Positions 33,298 through 42,577 are shown, numbered from the stretch's first letter. The stretch is DNA of 42,577 bases from an uncultured Clostridia bacterium (GCA_947627705.1 CANQXL010000004.1:1-42577); one strand, 5' to 3'. The notes: generated by a model from the sequence alone, not told the origin. Translations and numbers: made by a program.

Positions 33298-33422
33298 AAT
33301 CTAACTTCTCCGTGGAGAATAAGTCTCACATAAAAGGTTTTACTTATCGCTGCTTCCTTCCGGACCTGACGAGATTCATAAATTTTTATTGAAAATTATT
33401 CTCCACGCAAAAGTTAGATTTG
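33298..33422 (-). ncRNA. ffs: Signal recognition particle RNA
   Basis: Minus strand carries GTCAGGTCCGGAAGGAAGCAGC plus long complementary ends (atctaacttttgcgtggagaat ... attctccacggagaagttagat); located upstream of dnaX as in Bacillus. Confidence 0.93.
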
Positions 33423-33527
33423 TTATATTATATAATGTTTTTTTATAATTTTCAATCTTTTTTTATTCTTTTGAAAATGATTTTTATATTTTTTTAAAAT
33501 TTTACTTTGTGTTTCTTGAAAATTATT

Positions 33528-34273
33528 CTAATTTCTCTTGAAAACTATATCTTTAAAATCGGTTTTTTCATATTTTGAAATTCCTTCTGTTGTGATGTCT
33601 CCTACTGGTATTTCCATATTTATTGTTCCTGTAAATTTTGTTCCATCTGCAATTTCTATTGTTATATCGAATGAAATACTTCCTTTTATGTCTTCATGTG
33701 TTAATCCAGCTTTTGCAATTATTGTTCCATCATGCTTTACTGTGTCTTCTTCAGATTTGTATTCTCCGTAAATTTTTATTGCAAATTCTAAATATAATCA
33801 TTCCACCTTGATTTGCAATTTCTAAATTTTTTGTATTTCTAATTTCACTACCTGCATAAGTTATCTGATCTTTTATTTCATATTCTTCTTTATATTCATA
33901 TACTTGATCTTCTTCTTGACTTGGTCTATAAATTACAATATTTCCGAACTTTGGGCTGCTCATCTATTTTGAAATTATTTATACTGATACTTTTTATAAC
34001 TTCTGTTTCTTTATAGTTTTTATTTTTTGATAGGTATATGTATATATCATTATTTTGAACTAGGTCAAAATTCCACGTACTTTCGCCTGTTTTTTCTATT
34101 CCCTCTGCCGTGCTAACTACAACTAATTGCGATAGCTCAAATGGCATGTTATTTTCACCTTCTACTGAATATTTAAGCATAAGAAGGCATACTATCATTA
34201 TTATTAATGAAATAACAAATACTATTATAAAAAAGTGTATTACTTTTTTGAATTTTAAATTCCAGTCTTCCAT
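33528..34273 (-). CDS. Conserved membrane-anchored protein of unknown function; needs two +1 shifts at CGGA
   Basis: ...NFKIDEQPKV[C]GNIVIYRPSQEEDQVYEYKEEYEIKDQITYAGSEIRNTKNLEIANQGGMIIFRICNKNL[C]GEYKSEEDTVKHDGTIIAKAGLTHEDIKGSISFDITIEIADGTKFTGTINMEIPVGDITTEGISKYEKTDFKDIVFKRN*; 746-2 = 248 codons. Confidence 0.87.
33765..33768 (-). other. CGGA +1 frameshift site 2 in the membrane protein (tta CGG A)
   Basis: 59 codons after site 1 in the shifted frame; 0-frame LRRIQI* versus +1 L-GEYKSEEDTVKHDGT. Confidence 0.85.
33943..33946 (-). other. CGGA +1 frameshift site 1 in the membrane protein (gtt CGG A)
   Basis: Codon 110; 0-frame VRKYCNL* versus +1 V-GNIVIYRPSQEED. Confidence 0.9.
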
Positions 34274-34381
34274 AATAAATTTTATCCTTGCATAATATAT
34301 TTAGGTTTTTTAAGGTTACCTATAAAGCCTTTGTAATTTGTTATTTTAAATTCTGGTATAATTATTTAGCAAATTGACTTA

Positions 34382-34820
34382 TTATTTTTTGCTTCTTAAG
34401 TATTTAAAAAAATCTTTTAGTATTTTTTCACATTCTTTTTGCATAATTCCTGTTTCATATTCTACTTTATGATTAAATTTGTAGTCTTTAAATAAGTTTA
34501 ATATTGAACCACATGCTCCTGTTTTAGGATCGTTTGTTCCAATATATACCTTTTTTATTCTTGAATTTATAATGGCTCCTGCACACATTGTGCATGGTTC
34601 AAGTGTAACATACATTTCGCAATCTTCTAATCTCCATGCTCCTAATTTTTTGCTTGCTTTTTGTATTGCGTTTATTTCTGCATGTTTTGTTGTGTCTTTT
34701 TTTATTTCTTTTAAATTATGCGCTCTTGCAATTATTTCTCCGATTTTTTACTATTATTGCTCCAACTGGGATTTCTTCTTTTTTATATGCTTTTTTTGCT
34801 TCTTTGATAGCTTCTTTCAT
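34382..34820 (-). CDS. tadA: tRNA adenosine(34) deaminase TadA; needs a +1 shift at CGGA (34739-34742)
   Basis: MKEAIKEAKKAYKKEEIPVGAIIVKN[C]GEIIARAHNLKEIKKDTTKHAEINAIQKASKKLGAWRLEDCEMYVTLEPCTMCAGAIINSRIKKVYIGTNDPKTGACGSILNLF...; HAEINA and PCTMCAGA zinc/active-site motifs; 439-1 = 146 codons. A more upstream start is possible. Confidence 0.96.
34739..34742 (-). other. tadA: CGGA +1 frameshift site, tadA codon 27 (aat CGG A)
   Basis: 0-frame VKNRRNNCKSA* versus +1 VKN-GEIIARAHNLKE, the canonical TadA sequence. Confidence 0.95.
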
Positions 34821-35115
34821 GTATTCTTCTGGATTTTTTGTTTTTATTTTTTTATTTACAGTTTCTACTTTCTTGCCCTTTTATAATATATATAAAATAT
34901 ATTATATGTTCCTTTCTCCATTAATTTTTTTTAATTTTGTTTTAATGGTAGCGTTATTTTCTTAATTATTTTAGCACAATTTTTATTATTTTACAACACA
35001 GTTATAACATCATAATTTAAAAATTAATGTAAGTATATAGCTTCTAATAATTTTTAAATGTTTTAGCATAATAATTATTCACACTTCTAATAAAAAATCT
35101 ATTTTATTATTTATA

Positions 35116-35955
35116 CTATATACTTTCCCAATAGTAATATAAAGTATTTTCATCTACATCATAAATTCCTATTTCGTAACCCGTTGCATTTTCTTTAGTA
35201 ACATTTTTCTTTTTGCTTTCATCTCTTGTTCTACATACTAATTCATAATAATAATATCCATTCTTAATGTCAAAAACTTCTTTGTTATATTCAAAATTTT
35301 CTAATTTATCAACATCTAATCTATTTTTGCTCCATTTTTTGTTTTGGTCTAATTCTTTTATTATATCCTTTCCTCTTTCTTCTGTAAATTTATATACATA
35401 GTAATCCCTTCCATCATTTTGTGGTCCTCCCCTTACATCATATATTTCTCTATTAATATAATTTCTTATATCTATATTTAAATCTTTATGATAATCTACA
35501 TGATTATTAAATATTCTATTTATATAATAATATAATTTTGCATTTTTTAAATCAAATATAGCGTAAGCATTTTCCCCATTATAATAATATAAATCTTCTC
35601 TATCTATAAGAATAGTTTTCTCATCTTTTATTTCTGAAAATTCTTTCATTATGTATTCATAATACTTATTTTTACTCCATAAATTACTTTCTTCTAACTG
35701 ATTTTTAAATTTCTCCATACTGTTTGTATAATAATTTTTTAACTTATATACTTTATATTTTCCATCCAAAAAGTTTTCTGTATATATTGTGCAATATTCT
35801 ATATCATATTCGTCTATTTCTAAACCTAATTTTTTATAATCTGCATCTTTATTTATTGAAAAATATAATATTGTAATTTCAACCGACAGGAAACTTACAA
35901 TTATGCAAACTACTGATACTAAAAAAATATATAAAATTATTTTTTTGTTTTTCAT
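35116..35955 (-). CDS. Hypothetical single-TM protein
   Basis: Intact ORF with N-terminal TM (IILYIFLVSVVCIIVSFLSVEITILYF); 4-bp overlap with the upstream ORF. Confidence 0.65.
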   Translation of the reverse strand: MKNKKIILYIFLVSVVCIIVSFLSVEITILYFSINKDADYKKLGLEIDEYDIEYCTIYTENFLDGKYKVYKLKNYYTNSMEKFKNQLEESNLWSKNKYYEYIMKEFSEIKDEKTILIDREDLYYYNGENAYAIFDLKNAKLYYYINRIFNNHVDYHKDLNIDIRNYINREIYDVRGGPQNDGRDYYVYKFTEERGKDIIKELDQNKKWSKNRLDVDKLENFEYNKEVFDIKNGYYYYELVCRTRDESKKKNVTKENATGYEIGIYDVDENTLYYYWESI

Positions 35956-37058
35956 TTCATCATTCCTTTAATTTCATAATTAGAAAAAATAAATTTTATT
36001 TTTACATTATATGTTTTTATAACTCCATATTCACTAGAAACAACTCCGAAGTTATTCAATAGTGTTGATAATATATCTGTAAGTATTGCTTCTTTATTAT
36101 CGGCATATTCTTTCAGATCTTTAAATTCCGTAAAATCATATGTATCGTTTATTTCTCCTTCTAAATTCCAAGTATTATCTTCATTTTTTCTTGCTTTAAC
36201 AAATAGTATAGCTTTATGTAACGAATAAAGTAAATCTCCTCCTTCAAATTTAAGTGAAATCCCGTCTTTTTCATAATCCTTTATATCAAACATATCTGTT
36301 TCTTTTCCATATTTTTCTATTAATTCTTTTAATTTGTCATTAAATACTTTACTTTTCATTAACAATTCATCTGTTATACTGTCTTGTATTGTCAAATCTT
36401 CTGGCTTTTTTTCAGGTAAAGATAATGAATTACTTAAAAGCCTTGCTGATAACTTTTTATCTTTTAACATTCCGCCAATAACCACAACTTGCCAAAATGT
36501 ATATTGCATTGAATAAAATACTGCGTATGATATTGGGTTTATTTCCTTTGTTATAGTAAATATAAAACTCATACTTTTTATAAAATTTTCCGCAACTTTT
36601 TCATCTACTTTTTCCCAATTTATATTTTGTAATTCTTCTATAAGCTCATCAAATTTTTGTGTATAGTTAAACAATCTATATATATCATTTAATTCAAAGG
36701 AGATAGTGCTCACTATATTTCTTGAAAATACTGAAATATCATTTATATCTTTTGAAATTTTTTCTTTTATATCATCTAAAAATCTGCAATTCATTCTATT
36801 TAAATAATTTAAGGCTATATATTTCTGTGCTAAAGAATATTTTTTATTTTTGCTAAGAAAGATTTTATGGTTTCTCCATGCAATTCGCGTGCACAAATAT
36901 GTTTCTTTATTCCATATAAATTTAGGTGGTTTTGAAAATTCTAACAATCCATATAAGTTATCAAGACATCTCCTTCCAAACATTTTATATTTATAATTGT
37001 ATGGTTTATTACATAATACACATCTCTTTTCATTTATATTATTATCATTATTTTCCAT
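35952..37058 (-). CDS. Hypothetical protein with N-terminal CxxC motif
   Basis: Intact 368-aa ORF beginning MENNDNNINEKRCVLCNKPYNYKYKMFGRRCLDNLYGLLEF. Confidence 0.65.
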   Translation of the reverse strand: MENNDNNINEKRCVLCNKPYNYKYKMFGRRCLDNLYGLLEFSKPPKFIWNKETYLCTRIAWRNHKIFLSKNKKYSLAQKYIALNYLNRMNCRFLDDIKEKISKDINDISVFSRNIVSTISFELNDIYRLFNYTQKFDELIEELQNINWEKVDEKVAENFIKSMSFIFTITKEINPISYAVFYSMQYTFWQVVVIGGMLKDKKLSARLLSNSLSLPEKKPEDLTIQDSITDELLMKSKVFNDKLKELIEKYGKETDMFDIKDYEKDGISLKFEGGDLLYSLHKAILFVKARKNEDNTWNLEGEINDTYDFTEFKDLKEYADNKEAILTDILSTLLNNFGVVSSEYGVIKTYNVKIKFIFSNYEIKGMMK

Positions 37059-37072
37059 ATCAATTTCTCCTT

Positions 37073-37719
37073 TTATTTATTGTTTAACTTCCACATTATC
37101 ATTGGATGTTCTTTTATTCTTTCTATTATTTCCTTATTTCCAAATAACAATTCTGGTTCATAAATTCCTTTTTGAAATTTATCATAAAACTTCTTTATAT
37201 TATCATCTACTACCAAAATGTCTTTTAAATATTCTCTAACAGCTTTTTTCATTTCATCTACATTGTTTTTTCTTGGATTTCTATCTTTTAAAGTTGGCAA
37301 CAATTTTGTCCTAATATCTTGTTTTTTTATTTTTTCAATATTGTCAATTTTCATATTCTTTAGTTTATAATCATTAACTGCTATATATTCTAGTATAAAA
37401 CATTGTTTCAACAACCTTTTCTCACCATCATCAAATAAATCATACTTACTCTATGTATATTTTCTTTTTCTTTTATTATTTCTTCTTTTGATATATTTTC
37501 TGTTAAATCCAAATCAATATTAACTGATAACCTTGGAAAATTAAAAATAGCAGTATTTATAGCTGTGCCACCTTTTAATGCTAGCATTTTATTTAATTTT
37601 ACATCACTATTCATCCATTCTAAAATTCTTATTAATCTCTCTACCTTTTCAAGTGTTGACTGAATAAATCCTGTTTCTTTTGAAATATTTACTATATAGT
37701 CTCTATATTTCTCTACCAA
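37073..37719 (-). pseudogene. AbiEii-type nucleotidyltransferase toxin, internally deleted and frameshifted
   Basis: N-terminal part ALKGGTAINTAIFNFPRLSVNIDLDLTENISKEEIIKEKENIHR and C-terminal part SKYDLFDDGEKRLLKQCFILEYIAVNDYKL...TKLLPTLKDRNPR are present but the middle region typical of the family is missing; the frames differ. No CGG at the junction. Confidence 0.75.
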
Positions 37720-38465
37720 TATACTCCTCTTCCTTTATTTGTAAATATTTTTGGTACTATTAAATTCCATTCTTTTATATATTTGCTTTTCATTCTTTTG
37801 GTTTCTTCATTAAAATATAATCTTTTATTTTCACATTTTGTTCTACATTCTTTTATTACGTTTTGTTCTACCCCATAATGTTCTTTATATAATTCTAAAA
37901 AAAATCCTACTTTTGCATATAATTTACAAGAATTATAATATTTTAAATACTCTAATATTTTATCTCCTTTTAATTTCCCAAATAATTCTAAACATATTAT
38001 TAATTCTTCATTTCCTCCTGCTAGTTCTGTTTTGTCTATACAGTCTATAAATGTTCTCTCTTTATCTGTTATTCTAACCCTATCATTTTGTACTATTCCA
38101 AAATCATTTTTACTTTTTATATATTTGTATGATATACCTTCAAATTCAAAATTTGTAAATCTTTTCTTTGTAGATACATACACCTCATAAAAAATTTGAT
38201 TTTTAACCCCGTAATATTCTAAAGCTGAATGATATGATATATATGCATCTTCTTTTATTTTTGAAGCTATCATATATTGATCTGGAATTGTATTTTTAAA
38301 TTCTATATCACATACAACATATAGATTATGCTTTACTCTTTTGATATAATTAAATAATAGCAAATCTCTTATTATACTTTTAGCAGTATTTATATTTCCT
38401 GTTAAATTATATACATCATCCACATTAAAAACTTTTAATTTTAATATCTGTTCATATCTTTTCAT
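37713..38465 (-). CDS. AbiEi-like antitoxin / transcriptional regulator
   Basis: N-terminal winged-helix-like segment, DAYISYHSALEYYGV and KERTFIDCIDKTELAGG motifs typical of the family; overlaps the AbiEii remnant. Confidence 0.8.
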   Translation of the reverse strand: MKRYEQILKLKVFNVDDVYNLTGNINTAKSIIRDLLLFNYIKRVKHNLYVVCDIEFKNTIPDQYMIASKIKEDAYISYHSALEYYGVKNQIFYEVYVSTKKRFTNFEFEGISYKYIKSKNDFGIVQNDRVRITDKERTFIDCIDKTELAGGNEELIICLELFGKLKGDKILEYLKYYNSCKLYAKVGFFLELYKEHYGVEQNVIKECRTKCENKRLYFNEETKRMKSKYIKEWNLIVPKIFTNKGRGVYW

Positions 38466-38695
38466 TTTATCACCACATTCTTTTGTATTGCTAATATGTG
38501 TTTCTACATTCTTTTGTTACATTTTAACATATATTTCATATTTAGTCAACATTTTTTCTTGTTTTTTGTATTAATAGTATGTATTTTTAAATATTTACAA
38601 TACAATTTTCGTGATTTTATAAAGTTAAATTAATATTATTTTTGTATCAAAGAAATCGCTATAAATTCATTTTCGTACTTTTCTTCCTTTATAAT

Positions 38696-38745
38696 AAAGA
38701 TCTCCTAATAAAAAGAAAATACTTTTTTATTAGGAGTTTTTTATT
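38696..38745 (-). terminator. Rho-independent terminator downstream of tRNA-Arg
   Basis: ctcctaataaaaa ... ttttttattaggag inverted repeat with flanking A/T tracts. Confidence 0.75.
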
Positions 38746-38770
38746 ATTGTATAGATTTATTATACACATT

Positions 38771-38846
<76 letters not shown>

Positions 38847-39019
38847 ATATTAATTTGTAAGTATTAATATAATATTATATTATTTTTAAAAAATCAAGAT
38901 TTTTTATTAATTTAATCTTAATAATGGTGTTATGTAACTAAAAGTATTGACGAAAAAAAATATATAGTATAAAATAAATGTGTTATTATGGTTTTGACTT
39001 TAGAATAGGAGGATAAGCA

Positions 39020-39889
39020 ATGAGTGTAAGAAAAGCAGTTATACCAATTGCGGGATTTGCTACAAGATTTTTACCAGCTTGTAAGGCTGTTCCTAAATGT
39101 ATGCTTACTATTTTAGATAAGCCTATAATCCAATATATTGTTGATGAGGCTATCGCATCTGGTATTGAAGAAATAGTCATGGTAATAGGTAGAAAAAAAG
39201 ATGTAGTACAAGATTATTTTACTGAAGATGACGAACTTCGTAATTTTTTAATTGAAAGAGGTAAAGAGAAATTTATTCCACAAGTTACTAATTTAGCTAA
39301 AGGTGCTAAATTGCATTTTATAGAGCAAGAGGGCGGTGCTAAGGGTCTAGGCCATGCGATTTATCAAGCTAAAGATATTATTGGGAATGAACCATTTGCT
39401 ATTCTTTATGGTGATGTTGTTTTCCATGGAGAGAAACCTTGTTTGAAGGAGATTATTGAAAAACATGAAGAGTGTGGTGGTTCTGTAATCGGCGTAGAAA
39501 AGGTTGATTGGAAGGATGTTCCAAAGTATGGAAATGTTTCTGGAGTTCAAATTGCAGATGGATTTTATAAAGCAGAAAAATTACAGGAAAAACCACAAAT
39601 CGAAGAGACTAAGTCAAATTTAGCGATTTCAGATAGACACGTTTTGATGCCTGAAATTTTTAAATATCTTGAAAATGTTAAACCTGGTAAGGGTGGCGAA
39701 ATTCAAGTTACTGACGCTTATAATGCTATGGTTAATACTAAGGAAGGCGTTTATGCTTATGATTATAAGAGTAAAAGATTTGATTCTGGAGATAAACTTG
39801 GATTTGTAATGGCTGCTGTGGACGAAACTCTGAATAGACCTGAACTTAGAGAACCTTTCATTAAATTTTTAAAGGGATTAGATTTATAA
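39020..39889 (+). CDS. galU: UTP--glucose-1-phosphate uridylyltransferase
   Basis: VRKAVIPIAGFATRFLPACKAVPKCMLTILDKPIIQYIVDEAIASGIEEIVMVIGRKK; RBS aggagg upstream. Confidence 0.95.
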   Translation: MSVRKAVIPIAGFATRFLPACKAVPKCMLTILDKPIIQYIVDEAIASGIEEIVMVIGRKKDVVQDYFTEDDELRNFLIERGKEKFIPQVTNLAKGAKLHFIEQEGGAKGLGHAIYQAKDIIGNEPFAILYGDVVFHGEKPCLKEIIEKHEECGGSVIGVEKVDWKDVPKYGNVSGVQIADGFYKAEKLQEKPQIEETKSNLAISDRHVLMPEIFKYLENVKPGKGGEIQVTDAYNAMVNTKEGVYAYDYKSKRFDSGDKLGFVMAAVDETLNRPELREPFIKFLKGLDL

Positions 39890-39892
39890 GAA

Positions 39893-39948
39893 AAAAGTAT
39901 ATATATTAAACTTTACGTTTTAGTATAGTTAAATATATATACTTTGTT
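39893..39948 (+). terminator. Terminator downstream of galU
   Basis: aaagtatatatatt ... aatatatatacttt inverted repeat followed by a T-rich tract. Confidence 0.75.
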
Positions 39949-39957
39949 TTTTTGTAT

Positions 39958-40398
39958 TTATGCTACTTCCAATAACGCATATGTTTCTATTTTTGAGTTG
40001 TTAATTTGCTTTTTTATTTCTTCTTCAATTTCATTATGCTTTTTTATTAGCTTTTCTCTTACTAATTTTGATTCTTCATAGGCTTTGAATTTAAAATCTT
40101 GTTCATCATCTATTAGCATTTTATTTATACTTACTCTATACATTCCATTGTACATGTCATGTCTTGCTTTTTCATAATCTTTTTCTTCATAGCTTTCTTT
40201 GATTATATTTGTCAAAAGTTTATCTGGTAAGCATTCTACTTTTTTAAAATATCTTGCTATAAATTCGCTGCAAATTTCTCCTGCCGCAATTGAATATATA
40301 CATTGTCCGCCTTCTTCTGTTTTGTAATGATCTAACAAATCAATTTCTTCGTCATTTTCGTTTTTTATTGATACGTAAAAGCATATTTTTATTGCCAT
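39958..40398 (-). CDS. Hypothetical protein
   Basis: Intact 146-aa ORF MAIKICFYVSIKNENDEEIDLLDHYKTEEGGQC... Confidence 0.6.
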   Translation of the reverse strand: MAIKICFYVSIKNENDEEIDLLDHYKTEEGGQCIYSIAAGEICSEFIARYFKKVECLPDKLLTNIIKESYEEKDYEKARHDMYNGMYRVSINKMLIDDEQDFKFKAYEESKLVREKLIKKHNEIEEEIKKQINNSKIETYALLEVA

Positions 40399-40556
40399 AT
40401 TTTCACCTTCTTCTTTTGTTTTTTAGAATGTATCTATTGTATAACATTTTTTAAAATTAATCAACTTACTTTTAGTTACTTGGGGGAATTTTTATTGGAT
40501 AGTATTTTTGTTGGTGTGAAATTTATATAACTAATGTAATTCATGCCTAATTCTAA

Positions 40557-42266
40557 TTATTTCTCCTTTTCTACTCCTAAAATTTGTTCTAATTTATCTT
40601 TCATTAATTCTTTTCTATCTTTTAAGAAATTTAAGTAATTAGAAATTTCATAGTATTCTTCTCCCTTGCCTTCTGGTAAATATTTTGTTTGTTTTCTTCT
40701 TTCTTCGTCATTTTTTAACCAATCTTTTAATTCTTCTTTATTTTTGCTTTCATTATCTGTTCCTTCAAGTAATTGTAAATTTGCTAATCTATTTCTAAAT
40801 GGTGAAAATTCAGGTATTAATTTTAATTTGCTTTCTGGGTGCATATGATCTTGATGAAACGATACATTTCCAATTTTAGCACATGGATATAACAAAGTTA
40901 ATATGAAGAATGTATATTCTCCTTTATTTTCATCAAACCAAGATTCTATTGTTTCTGAGTCAACAGTAAACGTCCTGCCACCTACTATTTTTACATCTTT
41001 AAGATCCATGAAATTAAATTTATTTTTAGCAAGTACAAATTCTTGATTTGGGTTTTGTTTTCTTAAACAATTTCTTACATTTGTTAGTGTACTATTGCTT
41101 GCTACTCCATATAGACGTTTCATTTGTGCTACTACCAAATACTTTTTAAATTCTTCTTTTAGTAATTTATCTTTTTTATCATATTGCCCATCCTTAAACA
41201 AATAATAGACGATTGGCATTATTGCATTATATGAAATAATATTATCTTCACTAAACCCTATAGATGTTAATAACTCTGGTATTTTAAGCATTGTACTCTT
41301 TAATTTATCCCAATGATCCTTTATATCTAATATATTATCTTTGAAATTTTCTACTTTCATTATAATAGGCTTGTCCAATACATACATAAATGTTCTCATT
41401 AAGAAGTCTTTATTAAATTTAAATTTGTTCCCTACTCCACCTTTGTTGTTTAAATTGTCTATCAATTCTTCAAATTTTTCTCTAGCTTCCGGCCAATTTG
41501 ATACAAAAGTAGAAAATAATAAATCTGTTTTTGATAAAACAACTCCGCCACTGTTAGTTCTTACAAATATATCTAAGACTTCATCCAAAGAACTATCTGA
41601 TGCAATCTGATACCATGAAATTATTTTATTGTCGGCATTACAAATTTTATTAAACATTTCATTTAATATTTTAGCTGCCTTTTTTCTTTCTTCTTTTTTA
41701 AGGTCATAATTTTCTAAAATATCTATTGTATCTTGTGATTCCTTGTATTGCAATATTTTTCCTACTTCAAACCATAATTTGTTTTCTTCTTTTATTTCTT
41801 CTTTTGTTAAGAATTTTAATTCATATTTAAGCTCTTCTTCTTCATTTAAAGTTTCTAATAAATTAATATATAATCTTTTTTCTACATATGAACTAGCTTT
41901 ATTTTTCCATTTTCCAGGTATATGTGAATTTAAAAATCCCCTTAGTCCAATTATTAAGGATTGTATTCTCTGTTGTCCATCTAATACAGCCATAAACTCT
42001 TTTTCTGGTGATTCATTAGATATTTTTTCATTATGTTTTGGGTTAAACTCATCATAATTATTTAAAAATTTATAAAAATTTATTCCAATTTTTTTTATTT
42101 TTTCTCCATTTAACTTCCATATAAGAAAATTACCTATTGGATAGCCTCTTAATATTGAATCGAATAATGCACAAATTCTATCTTCTTGCCACACAAATTC
42201 TCTTTGTATGTCTGGTAATATTAAATTATAATCATCTAATAATTCTTTTATTGAACTACTTCCCAT
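40557..42266 (-). CDS. DUF262 (GmrS/ParB-like) domain protein
   Basis: IKELLDDYNLILPDIQREFVWQEDRICALFDSILRGYPIGNFLIWKL and FMAVLDGQQRIQSLIIGL motifs. Confidence 0.88.
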   Translation of the reverse strand: MGSSSIKELLDDYNLILPDIQREFVWQEDRICALFDSILRGYPIGNFLIWKLNGEKIKKIGINFYKFLNNYDEFNPKHNEKISNESPEKEFMAVLDGQQRIQSLIIGLRGFLNSHIPGKWKNKASSYVEKRLYINLLETLNEEEELKYELKFLTKEEIKEENKLWFEVGKILQYKESQDTIDILENYDLKKEERKKAAKILNEMFNKICNADNKIISWYQIASDSSLDEVLDIFVRTNSGGVVLSKTDLLFSTFVSNWPEAREKFEELIDNLNNKGGVGNKFKFNKDFLMRTFMYVLDKPIIMKVENFKDNILDIKDHWDKLKSTMLKIPELLTSIGFSEDNIISYNAIMPIVYYLFKDGQYDKKDKLLKEEFKKYLVVAQMKRLYGVASNSTLTNVRNCLRKQNPNQEFVLAKNKFNFMDLKDVKIVGGRTFTVDSETIESWFDENKGEYTFFILTLLYPCAKIGNVSFHQDHMHPESKLKLIPEFSPFRNRLANLQLLEGTDNESKNKEELKDWLKNDEERRKQTKYLPEGKGEEYYEISNYLNFLKDRKELMKDKLEQILGVEKEK

Positions 42267-42577
42267 ATAAATTTCCCCCGTTTTATTTTATAATTAGTTA
42301 TTAGAATTATAACCTATATATATTATATAAGTTATAAAATGTAATATCAATAGTTAAAATGCAATTTTTACATTTTAAGATGTATATTGGTATGTTAATG
42401 CCTTCGGGTTATGAGCGAGACTTGAGGCATTTTTGTAACTTTTAAGAAAATTAGAGTTTTTGTTGGTATTTTAATACTTACAAAAGTTTTTACTTATAGA
42501 ACATTTGTGCATTTTTAGGTCATTTTTGGAGAAGTTTTTTCCCAACTTTTTCCCAAGTGATAGTACACGGATGTTCG

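Noticed and set aside
1471-34742. Random sequencing or assembly indels as the explanation for all broken genes
   Set aside because: Not fully excluded without reads, but random indels would mostly fall in the abundant A/T homopolymers. All 11 here are an extra C directly before GGA, and no in-frame CGG is tolerated elsewhere.
1471-34742. Simple codon reassignment of CGG to another amino acid
   Set aside because: Reassignment would keep the triplet frame; here the downstream homology is in the +1 frame at every site.

Overview
AT-rich window from a spore-forming Firmicutes/Clostridia-like genome (SASP and ypeB present; tadA - SRP RNA - dnaX - ybaB - recR synteny). It holds the 5' part of rpoB, a ~23 kb cluster of large secreted Ig-like-repeat proteins (four with an N-terminal dockerin-like module, one LPXTG-anchored cohesin-like protein, one LPXTG-anchored papain-like protease), a radical SAM gene, spore genes, a glycosyltransferase, an M23 peptidase, the dnaX region, tadA, a decayed AbiE toxin-antitoxin pair, tRNA-Arg(CCU), galU and a DUF262 gene. 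The main discovery is a systematic +1 frameshift at in-frame CGG codons. Eight genes appear broken or prematurely stopped in the ORF track: rpoB, tadA, ypeB (three times), a radical SAM gene, an M23 peptidase, a membrane protein (twice), and two surface proteins. In every case the break is an in-frame CGG followed by A. Skipping the C, so that CGGA is read as one glycine (GGA), restores the conserved protein. I count 11 such sites. A manual scan found no in-frame CGG read as an ordinary triplet anywhere else in the window. This suggests CGG is not a normal Arg codon here and that CGGA acts as a quadruplet-like glycine codon or obligatory +1 frameshift site. The main alternative is a systematic assembly artefact. 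The one frame disruption not at CGG is in the AbiEii toxin, where an internal deletion explains it.
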